From positions 79,757,985-79,821,984 of the forward strand of contig NC_080067.1 of the NCBI RefSeq assembly GCF_949987535.1: DNA of 64,000 nt, in the 5' to 3' direction. Below are positions 51,132 through 63,215 of this stretch, one piece after another. The notes below the pieces were generated by a model, which did no database searches, was not told the origin of the DNA, and saw only the letters and a program-made list of their open reading frames with translations. Position numbers and translations under genes: made by a program. The stretch's first letter is position 1; each line of letters begins with the position of its first letter. Source of the DNA: Balaenoptera acutorostrata (taxonomy: Eukaryota; Chordata; Mammalia; Artiodactyla; Balaenopteridae).

Positions 51132-51781
51132 CTTATTGGCAGAGTTGCTTGTAGTAGTCTTTTATGATGCTTTGTATTTCTGTGGTGTCTGTTGTAACTT
51201 CTCCTTTTTCATTTCTAATTTTATTGATTTGAGTCCTCTCCCTCTTTTTCTTGATGAGTCTGGCTAAAGGTTTATCAATTTTGTTTATCTTCTCAAAGAA
51301 CCAGCTTTTAGTTTCATTGATCTTTGCTCTTGTTTTCTTTGTTTCTCTTTCATTTATTTCTGCTCTGATGTTTATGATTTCTTTCTTTCTACTAACTTTG
51401 GGTTTTGTTTGTTCTTCTTTCTCTCGTTCCTTTAGGTGTACGGTTAGATTGTTTATTTGAGATTTTTCTTGTTTCTTGAGGTAGGCTTGTATTGCTATAA
51501 ACTTCCCTCTTAGAACTGCTTTTGCTGCATCCCATAGGTTTTGGATCATTGTGTTTTCATTGTCATTTGTTCTAAGTGTTTTTTGATTTCCTCTTTGATT
51601 TCTTCAGTGATCTCTTGGTTACTTAGTAACGTATTGTTTAGCCTCCATGTGTTTCTATTTTTTATGTGTTTTTCTCTATAATTCATTTCTAATCTCATAG
51701 CGTTGTGGTCAGAAAAGATGCTTGACATGCTTTCAGTTTTCTTAAATTTACCGAGGCTTGATTTGTGACCCAAGGTGTGAT

Positions 51782-52228
51782 CTATCCTGGAGAATGTTCC
51801 GTGCGCACTTGAGAAGAAACTGTAATCTGCTGTTTTGGGATGGAATGTCCTATAAATATCAATAAATCTATCTGGTCTATTGTGTCATTTGCACTTTGTG
51901 TTTCCTTATTAATTTTCTGTGTGGATGATCTGTCCATTGGTGTAAGTGAGGTTTTAAAGTCCCCCAGTATTATTGTGTCACTGTCGATTTCCTCTTTTAT
52001 AGCTGTTAGCAGTTGCCTTATGTATTGAGGTGCTCCTATGTTGGGTGCATATATATTTATAATTGTTATATCTTCTTCTTGGATTGATCCCTGGATCATT
52101 ATGTAGTGTCCTTCCTTGTCTCTTGTAACATTCTTTATTTTAAAGTCTATTTTATCTGATATGAGTATTGCTACCCCAGCTTTCTTTTGATTTCCATTTG
52201 TATGGAATATCTCTTTCCGTCCCCTCAC
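51782..52228 (-). pseudogene. L1 ORF2 fragment: endonuclease
   Basis: 148 codons of the apurinic-like endonuclease domain: KKAGVAILISDKIDFK, INIYAPNIGAP, LGDFKTSL. The GDFN motif reads GDFK. The N-terminal part up to about 52440 is in a different frame. Confidence 0.93.
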
Positions 52229-52811
52229 TTTCAGTCTGTATGTGTCCCTAGGTCTGAAATGGGTCTCTTGTAGACAGCATATACATGGGTCTTATTTTTG
52301 TATTCATTCAGTGAGCCTGTGTCTTTTGGTTGGAGCATTTAATCCATTCACGTTTAAGGTAATTATCGATATGTATGTTCCTATGACCATTTTCTTAATT
52401 GTTTTGGGTTTGTTTTTGTAGGTCCTTTTCTTCTCTTGTGTTTCCCACTTAGAGAAGTTCCTATACCATTTGTTGTACAGCTGGTTTGGTGGTGCTGAAT
52501 TCCCTTAGTTTTTGCTTGTCTGTAAAGCTTTTGATTTCTCCGTTGAATCTGAATGAGATTCTTGCAGGGTAGAGTAATCTTCGTTGTAGGTTCTTCCCTT
52601 TCATCACTTTAAATATATCGTGCCACTCCTTTCTGGCTTGTAGAGTTTCTGCTGAGAAATCAGCTGTTAACCTTATGGGAGTTCCCTTGTATGTTATTTG
52701 TCATTTTTCCCTTGTTGGTTTCAGAAATTTTTCTTTGTCTTTACTTTTTGTCAGTTTGATTACTATGTGTCTCGGTGTGTTTCTCCTTGGGTTTACCCTG
52801 CCTGGGACTCT

Positions 52812-53378
52812 CTATGCTTCCTGGACTTGGGTGGGTATTTCCTTTCCCATGTTATGGAAGTTTTTGACTATAATCTCTTCAAATATTTTCTCTGGTCCTT
52901 TCTCTCTCTCTTCTCCTTCTGGGACCCCTGTAATGCGAATGTTGTTGCATTTAATGTTGTCCCAGAGGTCTCTTAGGCTGTCTTCATTTCTTTTCATTCT
53001 TTTTTCTTTATTCTGTTCCATGGCAGTGAATTCCACCATTGTGTCTTCCAGGTCACTTATCCGTTCTTCTGCCCCAGTTATTGTGCTGTAGATTACTTCT
53101 AGTGTATTTTTCATTTCGGTTATTGTATTGTTCATCTCTGTTTGTTTGTTCTTTAATTCTTCTAGGTGTTTGTTCTTTAATTCTTCTAGGTCTTTGTTAA
53201 ACATTTCTTGCATCTTCTCGGTCTTTGCCTCCATTCTTTTTCCGAGGTCTTGGATCATCTTCACTATCATTATTCTGAATTCTTTTTCTGGAAGGTTGCC
53301 TATCTCCACTTCATTTAGTTGTTTTTCTGGGGTTTTATCTTGTTTCTTCATCTGGTACAAAGTCCTCTGCCTTTTCAT
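52812..53378 (-). pseudogene. L1 ORF1 fragment
   Basis: 188 codons of the ORF1 RNA-binding protein: coiled coil (KDLEELKNKHLEELKNKQ, with a 9-residue duplication), then NNIRITGVPEGEEREKGPEK of the RRM. The C-terminal part is out of frame at about 52460-52810. Confidence 0.93.
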
Positions 53379-54287
53379 TTTGTATATCTTTCTGTGAATG
53401 TGGTTTTTGTTCCACAGGCTGCAGGATTGTAGTTCTTCTTGCTTCTGCTGTCTGCCCTCTGGTGGATGAGCCTATCTAAGAGGCTTGTGCAAGCTTCCCA
53501 ATGGGAGGGACTGGTGGTGGGTAGAGCTGGTTGTTGCTCTGGTGGGCAGAGCTCAGTAAAACTTTAATCCACTTGTCTGCTAATGGGTGGGGTTGGGTTC
53601 CCTCACGGTTGGTTGTTTGGCCTGAGGCGATCCAGCACTGGAGGCTACCCGGCTCTTTGGTGGGGCTAATGGTGGACTCTGGGAGGGCTCATGCCAAGGA
53701 GTACTTCCCAGAACTTCTGCTGCCACTGTGCTTGTCTCCACAGTGAGCCACAGCCACACCCCGCCTCTGCAGGAGACCCTCCAACACTAGGAGGTAGGTC
53801 TCGTTCAGTCTCCCATGGGGTCACTGCTCCTTCCCCTGGGTCCCGATGCACACACTACTTTGTGTGTGCCCTCCAAGAGTGGACTCTTTGTTTCCCCCAG
53901 TCCTGTCAAAGTCCCGCAGTCAAATTCCGCTAGCCTTCAAAGTCTGATTCTCTAAGAATTTCTCCTCCTGTTGCCGGACCCCCAGGTTGGGAAGCCTGAC
54001 GTGGGGCTCAGAACCTTCACTCCAGTGGGTGGACTTCTGTGGTATAAGTGTTCTCCAGTTTGTGAGTCACCCACCCAGCAGTTATGGGATTTGATTTTAT
54101 TGTGATTACGCCCCTCCTACTGTCTCATTGTGGCTTCTCCTTTGTCTTTGGATGTGGGCTATCTTTTTTGGTGAGTTCCAGTGTCTCCCTGTCGATGATT
54201 GTTCATCGGTTAGTTGTGATTCCGGTGCTCTCGCAAGAGGGAGTGAGTGCACGTCCTTCTACTGTGCCATCTTCTTTGTTAGCTTTT

Positions 54288-54632
54288 TAAAATCTTTATT
54301 TATTTATTTAATCTATCTATCTATCTATCTATCTTTGGCTTTGGGTCTTTGTTGCTGAGCACAGGCTTTCTCTAGTTGCCGTGAGCGGGGGCTACTCTTC
54401 GTTGTGGTGTGCGGGCTTATCATTGCGGTGGCTTCTCTGTTGCAGAGCACAGGCTCTAGGCGCACGGGCCTCAGTAGTTGTGGTTTGCGGGCTCTAGAGT
54501 GCAGGCTCAGTAGTTGTGGCTCATGGGCTTAGTTGCTCTGTGGCATGTGGGATCTTCCCAGACCAGGGCTTGAACCCGTGTCCCCTGCATTGGCAGGCAG
54601 GTTCTTAACCACTGCGCCACCAGGGAAGTCTC
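54288..54632 (-). mobile_element. CHR SINE, second insertion at the shared site
   Basis: Older subtype with a (ATCT)n stretch in its tail (54312-54334). Flanked by tttgttagctttt at 54275-54287 and 54633-54645. Confidence 0.97.
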
Positions 54633-54645
54633 TTTGTTAGCTTTT

Positions 54646-54934
54646 AAATTTATTTATTTATTTATTTTATGGCTGTGTTGGGTCTTCGTTTCTGTGTGAG
54701 CGCTTTCTCTAGTTGTGGCAAGAGGGGGCCACTCTTCATCGCGGTGCGTGGGCCTCTCACTATCACGGCCTCTCTTGTTGCGGAGCACAGGCTCCAGACG
54801 CGCAGGCTCAGTAATTGTGGCTCACGGGCCCAGCTGCTCCACGGCATGTGGGATCTTCCCAGACAAGGGCTCGAACCCGTGTCCCCTGCATTGGCAGGCA
54901 GATTCTCAACCACTGCGCCACCAGGGAAGCCCGC
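54646..54934 (-). mobile_element. Young CHR SINE, third insertion at the shared site
   Basis: Young subtype ('catcgcggtgcgtgggcctc', 'gattctcaaccactgcgcca'). Flanked by tttgttagctttt at 54633-54645 and 54935-54947. Confidence 0.97.
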
Positions 54935-55084
54935 TTTGTTAGCTTTTAATAGCAGAATTATACTGGCCTTACATAATGAGTTGGGAAATTCTATCATGTA
55001 TTTTCTAAAAGAAAATTTCTTCCTTAAATGTCTGGTATAATTCATAACTGAAACTGTCTGGATCTAGTGTTTTCTTTGTAGAGA

Positions 55085-55310
55085 GTTGTGGGTTTTTTTA
55101 ATACTTTTATTGAGCTATAATTTATATACCATAAAATTCACCAACTTAAGTGTCCAATTACATGATTTTTATAAATTTACAGATCTACAGAACCATCACC
55201 ACAGTCCAGTTTTAGAACATTTCCATCACCCCAGAAAGATCCCTTGTGCTCACTTACAGAAAACCCATGTTTTCACTTCTGGCCCCAAGAAACCACTATG
55301 TAGGGGTAGA
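55085..55310 (-). mobile_element. L1 3' UTR inserted in old L1
   Basis: 'cttttattgagctataattt', 'ataccataaaattcaccaac' and 'cagaaccatcaccacagtcc' are a classic antisense L1 3' end. Confidence 0.8.
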
Positions 55311-55575
55311 TAAATCCAGTTTCTCTCATACAAGTCTGTTCATAGTATCCATTTGATCTTGTGTCAGTCTTGGTAACTTGTGTTTTTGAAGGACTTTATT
55401 TCATCTGAATTGTTAAATGTATTGACATAAAATTGTTCATAATAAATTATCCTTTTGATGTCTGTAGAATCTGAGTGATATCCATGCTTTCATTTCTAAT
55501 GTGGTAATTTGGGTTTATTCTGTTTTATTCTAGTCCATTCTTTCTAGGGGCTTATTAAGTTTATTAATCATTTTA

Positions 55576-55871
55576 TTTTATTTACAAATTTATTTACTTA
55601 TTTATTTATTTTTGACTGCGTTGGGTCTTCGTTGCTGCACATGGGCTTTCTCTAGTTGCAGCGAGCGAGGGCTACTCTTCGTTGCAGTGCGTGGGCTTCT
55701 CATTGTGGTGGCTTCTCTTGTTGTGGAGCATGGGCTTGAGGCACACGGGCTTCAGTAGTTGTGGCACGCGGGCTCAGTAGTTGTGGCTCATGGGCTTAGT
55801 TGCTCCGCGACATGTGGAATATTCCTGGACCCGGGCTCGAACCCGTGTCCTCTGCATTGGCAGGCAGATTC

Positions 55872-55903
<32 letters not shown>

Positions 55904-56222
55904 ATTTATATTTTTGGCTGTGTTGTGTCTCTGTCTCTGTGTGAGGGCCCTCCCCAGCTGCGGCAAGCGGGGGCCACTCCTCCTCGCGGTGCACGGGCCT
56001 CTCACCATCGCGGCCTCTCTTGTCGCGGAGCACAGGCTCCAGACGCGCAGGCTCAGCAGCTGTGGCACACGGGCCCAGCTGCTCCACGGCATGCGGGATC
56101 CTCCTGGACCAGGGCTCAAACCCATGTCCCCTGCACTGGCAGGCAGACTCTCAACCACTGCACCACCAGGGAAGCCCTGGCAGGCAGATTCTTAACCACT
56201 GTGCACCAACAGGAAAGTCCCT
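55576..56222 (-). mobile_element. Older CHR SINE, split by a younger one
   Basis: Outer parts 55576-55873 and 56194-56222. Exact duplication attaatcatttta at 55563-55575 and 56223-56235. Confidence 0.97.
55874..56177 (-). mobile_element. Young CHR SINE nested inside the older one
   Basis: Young subtype. Exact duplication tggcaggcagattctt at 55858-55873 and 56178-56193, inside the outer SINE. Confidence 0.97.
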
Positions 56223-56376
56223 ATTAATCATTTTAAATAGCCAACTGTTAGCTTTGGTAATTTTCTTTAATTATTGTTTTCTATTTCATTGTTTCCTGTT
56301 CTTTATTATTTTTCCTTTCTACTTATTGTGGATTTACTTTGCTCATATTGTTAGGTGGAAACTTAGATCATTGTTT

Positions 56377-56678
56377 GTTTGTTTTTTTGTCTTTTTTGTT
56401 TTTAATGTTTATTTATTCATTTATTTGGTTGCACCAGATCTTTGTTGTGGCAGGCAGCTTCCTTAGTTGTGACTCATGGGCTCCTTAGTTGAGGCTCCTG
56501 GGCTCCTTAGTTGTGGCACGTGGGCTTCCTAGTTGCAGCTTGCAGGCTCCTTAGTTACGGCAGGTGAACTCTTAGTTGTGGTGTGCATGTGGGATCTACT
56601 TCCCTGACCAGGGATTGAACCTGGGCCCCCTGCATTGGGAGCATGGAGTCTTATCCACTGTGCCACCAGGGAAGTCCC
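56377..56678 (-). mobile_element. CHR-related SINE
   Basis: 'tttggttgcaccagatcttt' subtype, like the copy at 1139-1380. Exact duplication agatcattgttt at 56365-56376 and 56679-56690. Confidence 0.96.
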
Positions 56679-57511
56679 AGATCATTGTTTTTTAGCCTTT
56701 TTTTTTCTTCTCTACCATAAACATTTAATGACCTGTATTTCTCTCAAAGTACAACTGTAGCTACATTCCACAGATTTTGACACATTGTATTTTAATTATC
56801 ACTTTGTTCAAAGTGATAATTCATTTTTATTTTCCCTGGTAATTTCTTCTTTGATCCATGGATTATTAAAAATGTTTAAAATATAATTTCTAAATATGTG
56901 GTCCTTTTCTAGATATCTTATGGTTATTGATTTCTAATTTAGCAAGTATCTTTTGTAAGATTTCAGTTCTTTGAAATTTGAGATTGATTTATTTATACCT
57001 CAGCATATGCTGTATCCTTCTAAACTTTTCTGTGTACTAGTAAAGAATATATATTCTGTAGGTATTGAGTGTAGCTTTCTATACATGTCAAAAAGGTGAG
57101 GTGATTGATGGTACACTTCAGATTTCTATATTCTTTTTTTATACAATTTTTAAAGGTTACATTCCATTTACAGTTATTACAAAATATTGGCTACAGATTT
57201 CTATATTCTTAAAATGTTTTATCTAAGAGAGTCTTTAAAAATTTCTAAGATTATAAATGTTTTTTTTCTTCTTTTAGTTCTGTCAGCTTTTGCTTCATGG
57301 ATTTTGAATCTATTGTTAGGTACATTCACATTTATAATTATGTATTTCTGAGGTATTTACCCCTTATTATTATAAAATATTACTCTTTATTTCTGGTGAT
57401 ATTCTCTCTCTTGAAGTCTGCTTTGCTGATATTAGTATAGCCATTTCACCTGGCTTACGATTAGAATTTTCCATCCTTTTATCGATACATTTCACTTGTC
57501 TGTGGGGTTCA

Positions 57512-57519
57512 TGTGCGTG

Positions 57520-57556
<37 letters not shown>
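57512..57556. repeat. (TG)n microsatellite
   Basis: About 18 TG units. Confidence 0.97.
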
Positions 57557-57563
<7 letters not shown>

Positions 57564-57737
57564 GGGATTACAATATGTATCTTTTGCTTATGACAAATAT
57601 TTAATGTTAATATTGCCTTATCATACTGACTGGGACCTTCATTATAATATTGAATAAGAGTGGTGAGAGTAGACATCCTTGCATTGTTCTTGATCTTAGG
57701 GGGAAAACATTCAGTCTTTCACTATTAAGAGTATTAG

Positions 57738-58488
57738 TTGCATGGAACACTACTCAGCTTTAAAAAAGAACAAAATTTTGCCATTTGCAGCAACATGGAG
57801 GAACTTGGAGGGCATTATGCTAAGTGAAATAAGTCAGACAGAGAAAGGCAAATACTGTATGATATCACTTATATGTGGAATCTAAAAAATGCAACAAACT
57901 AGTGAATATAACAAAAAGGAAGCAGACTCACAGATACAGAGAACAAACTAGTGGTTACCAGTGAGGGGGGTGAGAGGGGAGAACTACAAACTACTGAGTA
58001 TAAGATAGGCTTAAGGATGTATTGTACAACACAGGGACTATAACCAATATTTTGTAATAATTGTAAATTGAAAGTAACCTTTCAAAACTGTATTAAAAAT
58101 TTTTTTTTTCTTTTTGGCTGCGTTGGGTCTTCATTGCTGCACGTGGGCTTTCTCTAGTTGTGGTGAGCAGGGACTACTCTTCATTGCAGTACGCGGGCTT
58201 CTCATTGAGGTGACTTCTCTTGTTGTGGAGCATGGGCTGTAGACGCATGGGCTTCAGTAGTTGTGGCACATGGGCCCTAGAGCACGTGGGCTTCAGTAGT
58301 TGCGGCACGTGGGTTCAGTAGTTGCAGCGCGTGAGCTTCAGTAGTTGTGGCATGCAGGCTTAGTTGCTCCACGGCATGTGGGATCTTCCTGGACCAGGGA
58401 TTGAACCTGTGTCCCCTGTTTTGTCAGGCAGTTTCTTAACCACTGTGCCACCAGGGAAGTCCCTATAAAAATTTTTCATGCAAAGAAA
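57738..58488 (+). mobile_element. L1 3' end (plus strand) inserted into old L1
   Basis: 'aacactactcagctttaaaa' and 'ttatgctaagtgaaataagt' (ORF2 C-terminus), 'taccagtgaggggggtgaga' and the A-rich end. Flanked by agtattagtt at about 57729-57738 and 58490-58499. A SINE at 58090-58463 split its tail. Confidence 0.9.
58090..58463 (-). mobile_element. CHR SINE
   Basis: Minus-strand copy: 'ctgcgttgggtcttcattgc' to 'accagggaagtccct'. Flanks 'taaaaattttt' on both sides fit a target-site duplication. Confidence 0.93.
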
Positions 58489-59205
58489 AGTATTAGTTTG
58501 TAGATTTTTGGTAGATGTGCCTTATCAGGTTAAGAAAATTACTTTTTGTTCCTAGTCTGCTGACAGTTTTTGTCATGAATGGGTGTTGAATTTTATTAAA
58601 TGTCTTTTCTGCATCAATTGTTATAATCATGTAGCTTTTTTTTTTTGTTCTGTTGATATTGTGAGTTACATTGATTGATTTTTTGAATGATGAACTAGCC
58701 TTGCATCCCCCTGAGATAAAACCCCACTTGATCATGATGTATTACCCTTTTTACATTTTGCTGGATTTCATTTGCTAGTGTTTTTTTGATGATTTTGCAT
58801 ATGTATTCATTAAGGATATTGGTTTGTACTTGGTTTTTTTTCCTTCTGTAGCTTTGTTGGGATTGGTATTAAGGTAATGCTGACCTTATAGAATGAATTG
58901 GGAAATATTTCTTCCTCTTCTACTTTCAGAAAGAGTTTGTATACAAGCAGTATTGTTTTTTCCTTAAATGTTTAGTAGAATTCATGAGTGGAGGTATCTC
59001 AGCCTGGAATTTTCTTTATTGGAGTGTTATAAACTATGAACTTATTTTCTTTAATAGATATTGGACTATTCAGGTTATCTATTTCTTCTTGATTGTGTTT
59101 CGGTAAGTCATATCTTTCAAAGAATTTCATTTCATCAGAGTTGCCAAATTTATGGAAATACAGTTTTCTTAATGTTCCCATTTGATCTCTTAAATGTCTG
59201 TAAAG

Positions 59206-60003
59206 GGTTCTGAGTTACCAGTTCTAATGTGTCAAGGGTTTTCCACACATCACCAAACCACTCTCCAACACCAGGTGAGTGTCCCACAATTCATGTCAAT
59301 TCTGACACTGTCTACCCAGAGATAGCATCAGATTACACAGGTTAAGAGTTCAGACCTACAGCATTGCCCCTTCTCCCCTATTTGATCCAATGTAAGTCCA
59401 GGTGGTTACCTGTGCTTCTGACCAACCAGCTATCGGAAGTTCCAACAACCCCCTCTTTGGTTTTGATTAATTTGTTAAAGAGGTTCACAGAGCTCAGAGA
59501 AAATTTTTACTTACTAGATTACTGGTTTATTATACGAGGATGTAGCTCAAGAACAGTCAGATGGAAGAGATGTATAGGGCAACATATGGAGAAAGGGCAC
59601 AGAGCTTCTGTGCTTTCTGAGCATGTCGCTCTCCCGGAATCTCCACGTGTTCACCACCCTGGAAGCTCTCCAAACCCCATCCTTTCGGGTTTTAGGTAGG
59701 CATTACATAGATATAATTGATTAAATCATTGGGCATTGGTGGTTGAACTTGATCTCCAGCCCCTCTCCTCTCCTCAGAGGTTAGAGGGGGTGGGAAGGAC
59801 TGAAAGTTCCAATCTTCTATTCACATGCTTGGCTCCACTGGTAACCAGTCTCCACCCTTAGGTGCTTCCAAAAGTTACCTCATTAACATGACAAAAGACG
59901 CCTGATCACTTTTATCATTTAGGAAATTCCAGAGGTCTTAGGAAATTCCAAAAATGGGGCAAAGATCAAATATATATATTTTATTATAAATCACAGTATC
60001 ACA
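59206..60003 (-). mobile_element. ERVL-like solo LTR
   Basis: A block of about 800 bp between two parts of old L1, flanked by gtctgtaaag at 59196-59205 and 60004-60013. The minus strand starts 'tgtgatactgtgatttataa', like MLT2/ERVL LTRs. Contains 'actagattactggtttatta' and 'gatataattgattaaatcat'. No retroviral genes. Exact family uncertain; the 10 bp flank is longer than ERVL normally makes. Confidence 0.6.
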
Positions 60004-60437
60004 GTCTGTAAAGTCTACAGTGATATGCCCTGTTTCATTCTTGATATTGATAATTGGTATCATCTCTCTTAGTCTGCTTAGAGATATATCAATTGTATTG
60101 ATCTTCTCAAAGAACCGCCTCTTGGTTTCATTGATTTTTCTCTATCATTTTTCTGTTTTCCATTTAATTGATTTCTGTTCTTTATTATTTACTTTCTTCT
60201 GCTTTCTTTGAGTTTAATTTGCCCTTCATTTTCTAGTTTCTTAAGGTGGAAGCTTAGGTCATTAGTTTGAGATTATTTTTTCTAATATAAGTATTTAAAG
60301 TTATAAATTTCTAATCACTAATTACATCACACAAATATTAATTGCTTGTAATCTTATTATCATTCAATTAAAAATATTTTCTGATCTCCTTTGTGACTTC
60401 ATCTTCAACCTAAGAATAATTTAAAAGTTTGTTGTTC

Positions 60438-60553
60438 GGGAATTCCCTGGCGGTTATGACTCCGAGCTTTCACTACAGGGGGCACAGTGAATCCCTGGTC
60501 CGGGAACTAAGATCCTGAAGGCCTCGTGGTGCGACACACACACACAAAAAAAA
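60438..60553 (+). mobile_element. Short tRNA-derived SINE
   Basis: 'gaattccctggcggttatga', 'gaatccctggtccgggaact', '(ac)n' then poly(A). Confidence 0.88.
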
Positions 60554-61440
60554 TGTTGTTTGATTTTTCTAATATTTGGAGATTTCCCAGTTATCTTTCC
60601 CTAATTGCATTTTAGTTTAATTTAGTTATGGATAGCAAACATCCTTTGTATGATTTCAGTTTTTTGTATTACTTAAGGATTGTTTTATAGTAAAAAATGT
60701 TTTATAGCCAAAAATCTAACCAGGTTAACGTTCTGTGTGTACTTGAGAAGAATGTACATTCTGCTGATGTTGGGGCAGGTGGTTCTATAAATGTCATTTA
60801 GGTCAAGTTAGTTGTAGTGCTGCTCAGGTCTCCCATGTCCTCACTGATTTTCTGTCTACTTGTGTTGATTACTGAGATAGGAATGTTGAAGTCACCAGCT
60901 ATAATTGTGGATTTGTTTATTTCTCCTTTCAGTTTTTAGTTTTTGTTTCACGTATTTTGCAGCTCTGCTGTTAGGTGTTTACACATTTTACATTGTTATT
61001 TTTTTGGTGAATTGACCCATTTAGCATTACATACTGCCCTCTCTTTATTCCTGGTAATTAATACTCCTTGTTTTGAAATATACTTTGTCTAATACTAATA
61101 TAGCCACTCTGGCTTTCTTTTGATTAGTCTTTACATGATGTGTGGTTTTCCATCCTTATACTCTCAATTTCTGTGTCTTTATAGTTAAAATGGGCTTCTT
61201 ATAGATAGCAAATAGTTGCATCTTGCTCTGTCTAGTCTGACAGTCTCTGCTTTCTAACAAGAATGTTCAGTCCTTTTACATTTAATGTTTACATTTAATG
61301 TGATTTTTGACATGGTTGGGTTTGGATTGGCAGTTTAGCTATTTTTTTTCTTTGTTTCACTTGACTGCCTGTGCCTTCTGTTTTTTAGGATTCTATTTTA
61401 ATTCCTTTGTTTACTTTTTAGCTATATCTCATTGCTTTAC

Positions 61441-61735
61441 TTTTTAAATTGAGGTGTAATTAACCAACAATAAAATGCAATATATTTTTGAATGTTTGCT
61501 CTATTGATTATAATATGTATCTTGAATTTATGACATCTACTTAAAGTTTATAGCCATGTTAAATATGGGAACTTTTCAACAGTATAGTGTCACTATTTCC
61601 TTGTCCTTTTGCTATTACCATAATATATAATAACTCTACATATATTATAAATCTCACAATTGCAATTTTATAATTTTAGTTTTAAACAGTTAATATCTCT
61701 AAAGAAATGAAAAGAAGAAAAGAAATATGTGTATA
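61441..61735. other. Probable old L1-related sequence
   Basis: 'aaattgaggtgtaattaacc' near 61446 is typical of an L1 3' UTR; the rest is unassigned. Confidence 0.4.
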
Positions 61736-62060
61736 ATTCTGTTGAACGTCTCCAAACCACCCCAGGTTTGGTGATTTGCTGGAAGGACTCACAGGACTCA
61801 GCATATAGTTGTACTCACAGCTAAGATTTATTACAGTGAAAGGATACATATCAAGCACAATCAGTGAAAAGAAAAGCCTCCTGGAGCAAAAACTGAAGGA
61901 AACCGGACACAAGCTTCTGATGAAATAAAATGTGTATTTTAAGGCAGGACAAGAAAATTTAAACATAAAGTTCTGTCTCTGTGTCCGTTTGGGCCTCCTC
62001 CCTCCCTCCTTATGTGCATCTGAATTACACATTAAACAGACCTCCTCAAAGATGGGAATG
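61736..62060 (-). mobile_element. LTR-like element
   Basis: 'tggaaggactcacaggactc', 'agttgtactcacagctaaga' and 'ttattacagtgaaaggatac' resemble ancient ERVL/MaLR LTR sequence. Ends not defined. Confidence 0.45.
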
Positions 62061-62074
62061 CCTGCTGGACCGTA

Positions 62075-62425
62075 AAGATCAATTTTTTTCCCTTTCTTCT
62101 GGCACTAGCAATGTAATTTCTTAAAAGAATACCATTCTTTCCCAACTCTGTAGGGGGCCGTAGTGACTTACTGTTCTCTTTGCCTTTGTACGTGCTTACC
62201 TGGACTATATCTCTTTGGTGAACTTTATGTAAAATATCAGTATGTCATTTTGATGTATGATTCTTTGTCTTGAGAATGTATATGACTGTGCCTTTGACTT
62301 CTAACAGGCATAACAGTTCTCAGAACTTCTGAGAGTCTATCTCCCAGGTTATAATCCTCAGTTTGGCCCAAATTAAATACACTTTTCTCTTCTTAACTTG
62401 ATTGTTAGTTGAATTTTTGTTGACA
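62075..62425 (+). mobile_element. LTR-like element with R/U5-type end
   Basis: 'gagagtctatctcccaggtt', 'tcctcagtttggcccaaatt' and 'aaatacacttttctcttctt', ending 'tttttgttgaca', look like the R-U5 of an ERV1-type LTR. Family unknown; the 62430-62870 stretch after it is unassigned. Confidence 0.5.
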
Positions 62426-62877
62426 TTTCCAAGAGTCCTCTCCTAGTGGAGTCACATAGGACATGCTTAATCCGTTTAGCAGTAACTTGTAAGAACAAGC
62501 ACAAATTGTCTACAGGGAAGCTCGTCTCAGTCTAGGAGTCCAGGGTTTTTATTGGAGATTGGTCATGTGGGCACAGTTTCAATCACTAACATTCCTGACT
62601 CTGAGAAGTAAACAGATGTTCAGCATAAACTGTATTATTTCTATTAACAGCTTGGGCACAATGAGACTGCCTTATTGCTTAGGGAAGTTTTATGTCAGTG
62701 TAGGGACTGTTTACCATTCAAATTCCGGGACCAGTGAAAGGTCAAACTTGCAAGCAGGTCTTTCTAAAGATAGTAGTCTTAGGCCTGCTATGTTAACTGT
62801 TTTCTACACAATAGACTTTTGTATTTACTTATCTATCATTTCCACTTGTCCACATTCCTTCCTACAGATCTTGTATA

Positions 62878-63215
62878 TACTGAATGTTTGTGTTCCCCCA
62901 AAATTCATATGTTGAAAGCCTAACTCTCAATATAATGGTTAGGAGATGGGGTCTTTGGTAGATGATTAGGTCATGCGGGCAGAACCCTTATGAATGAGAT
63001 TAATACCCTTATGAAAGAGCTCCTTGCCCCTTCTGCTAGAGGGTACAACCAGACTATGGCCTTAAGAAACAAGAAGTGGGCCTTCACCAGGCACCCAGTC
63101 TTCTGGCGCCTTGATCTTGGACTTGTCAACCTCCAGAACTGTGAGAAGTAAATTTCTGTTGTTTGTTAGCCACCCAGTTTATGGTATTCTGTTATAGCAG
63201 CCTGAACTGAGACAA
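62878..63215 (+). mobile_element. Ancient LTR-like element (MaLR-related?)
   Basis: 'ccaaaattcatatgttgaaa', 'gattaggtcatgcgggcaga', 'cctccagaactgtgagaagt' and 'ttctgttatagcagcctgaa'. Same family as the element at 24868-25220, opposite orientation. Confidence 0.65.

Larger units (their letters stand above)
48373..54274 (-). mobile_element. Near-full-length L1 (5.9 kb), dead
   Basis: Read on the minus strand: 5' UTR (54274 to about 53380, starting gaagatggcacagtagaagg), ORF1 (start region near 53378; coiled coil with LEELKNK repeats, RRM-like NIRITGVPEGEE), ORF2 (about 52300 to 48600; endonuclease, RT, C-terminal CWWECK block) and 3' UTR with poly(A). ORF2 is broken into at least six frames. 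Two catalytic motifs are changed: RT has FAND (50303-50292) instead of FADD, and the endonuclease has GDFK where GDFN is usual. Flanked by tttgttagctttt at 48360-48372 and 54275-54287. Lies in LMLN intron 1, antisense to it. Confidence 0.96.
54948..57600 (-). mobile_element. Old L1, copy A (continuation of 48190-48360), interrupted
   Basis: Antisense L1 ORF2, from 'agaattatactggccttaca' through 'ttagcaagtatcttttgtaa' to the endonuclease region near 57410-57500. Interrupted at 55085-55310, 55576-56222 and 56377-56678. No long open frame. Confidence 0.88.
57601..61440 (-). mobile_element. Old L1, copy B, interrupted
   Basis: Antisense L1 ORF2 again from the RT palm ('gagtagacatccttgcattg') through RT (58493-58735 has IITIDAEKTFNKIQHP) and the linker to the endonuclease (61100-61200). 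Interrupted by an L1 3' fragment (57738-58490), an LTR (59206-60003) and a short SINE (60438-60553). Because it restarts the ORF2 order, it is a separate copy from A. Confidence 0.88.
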
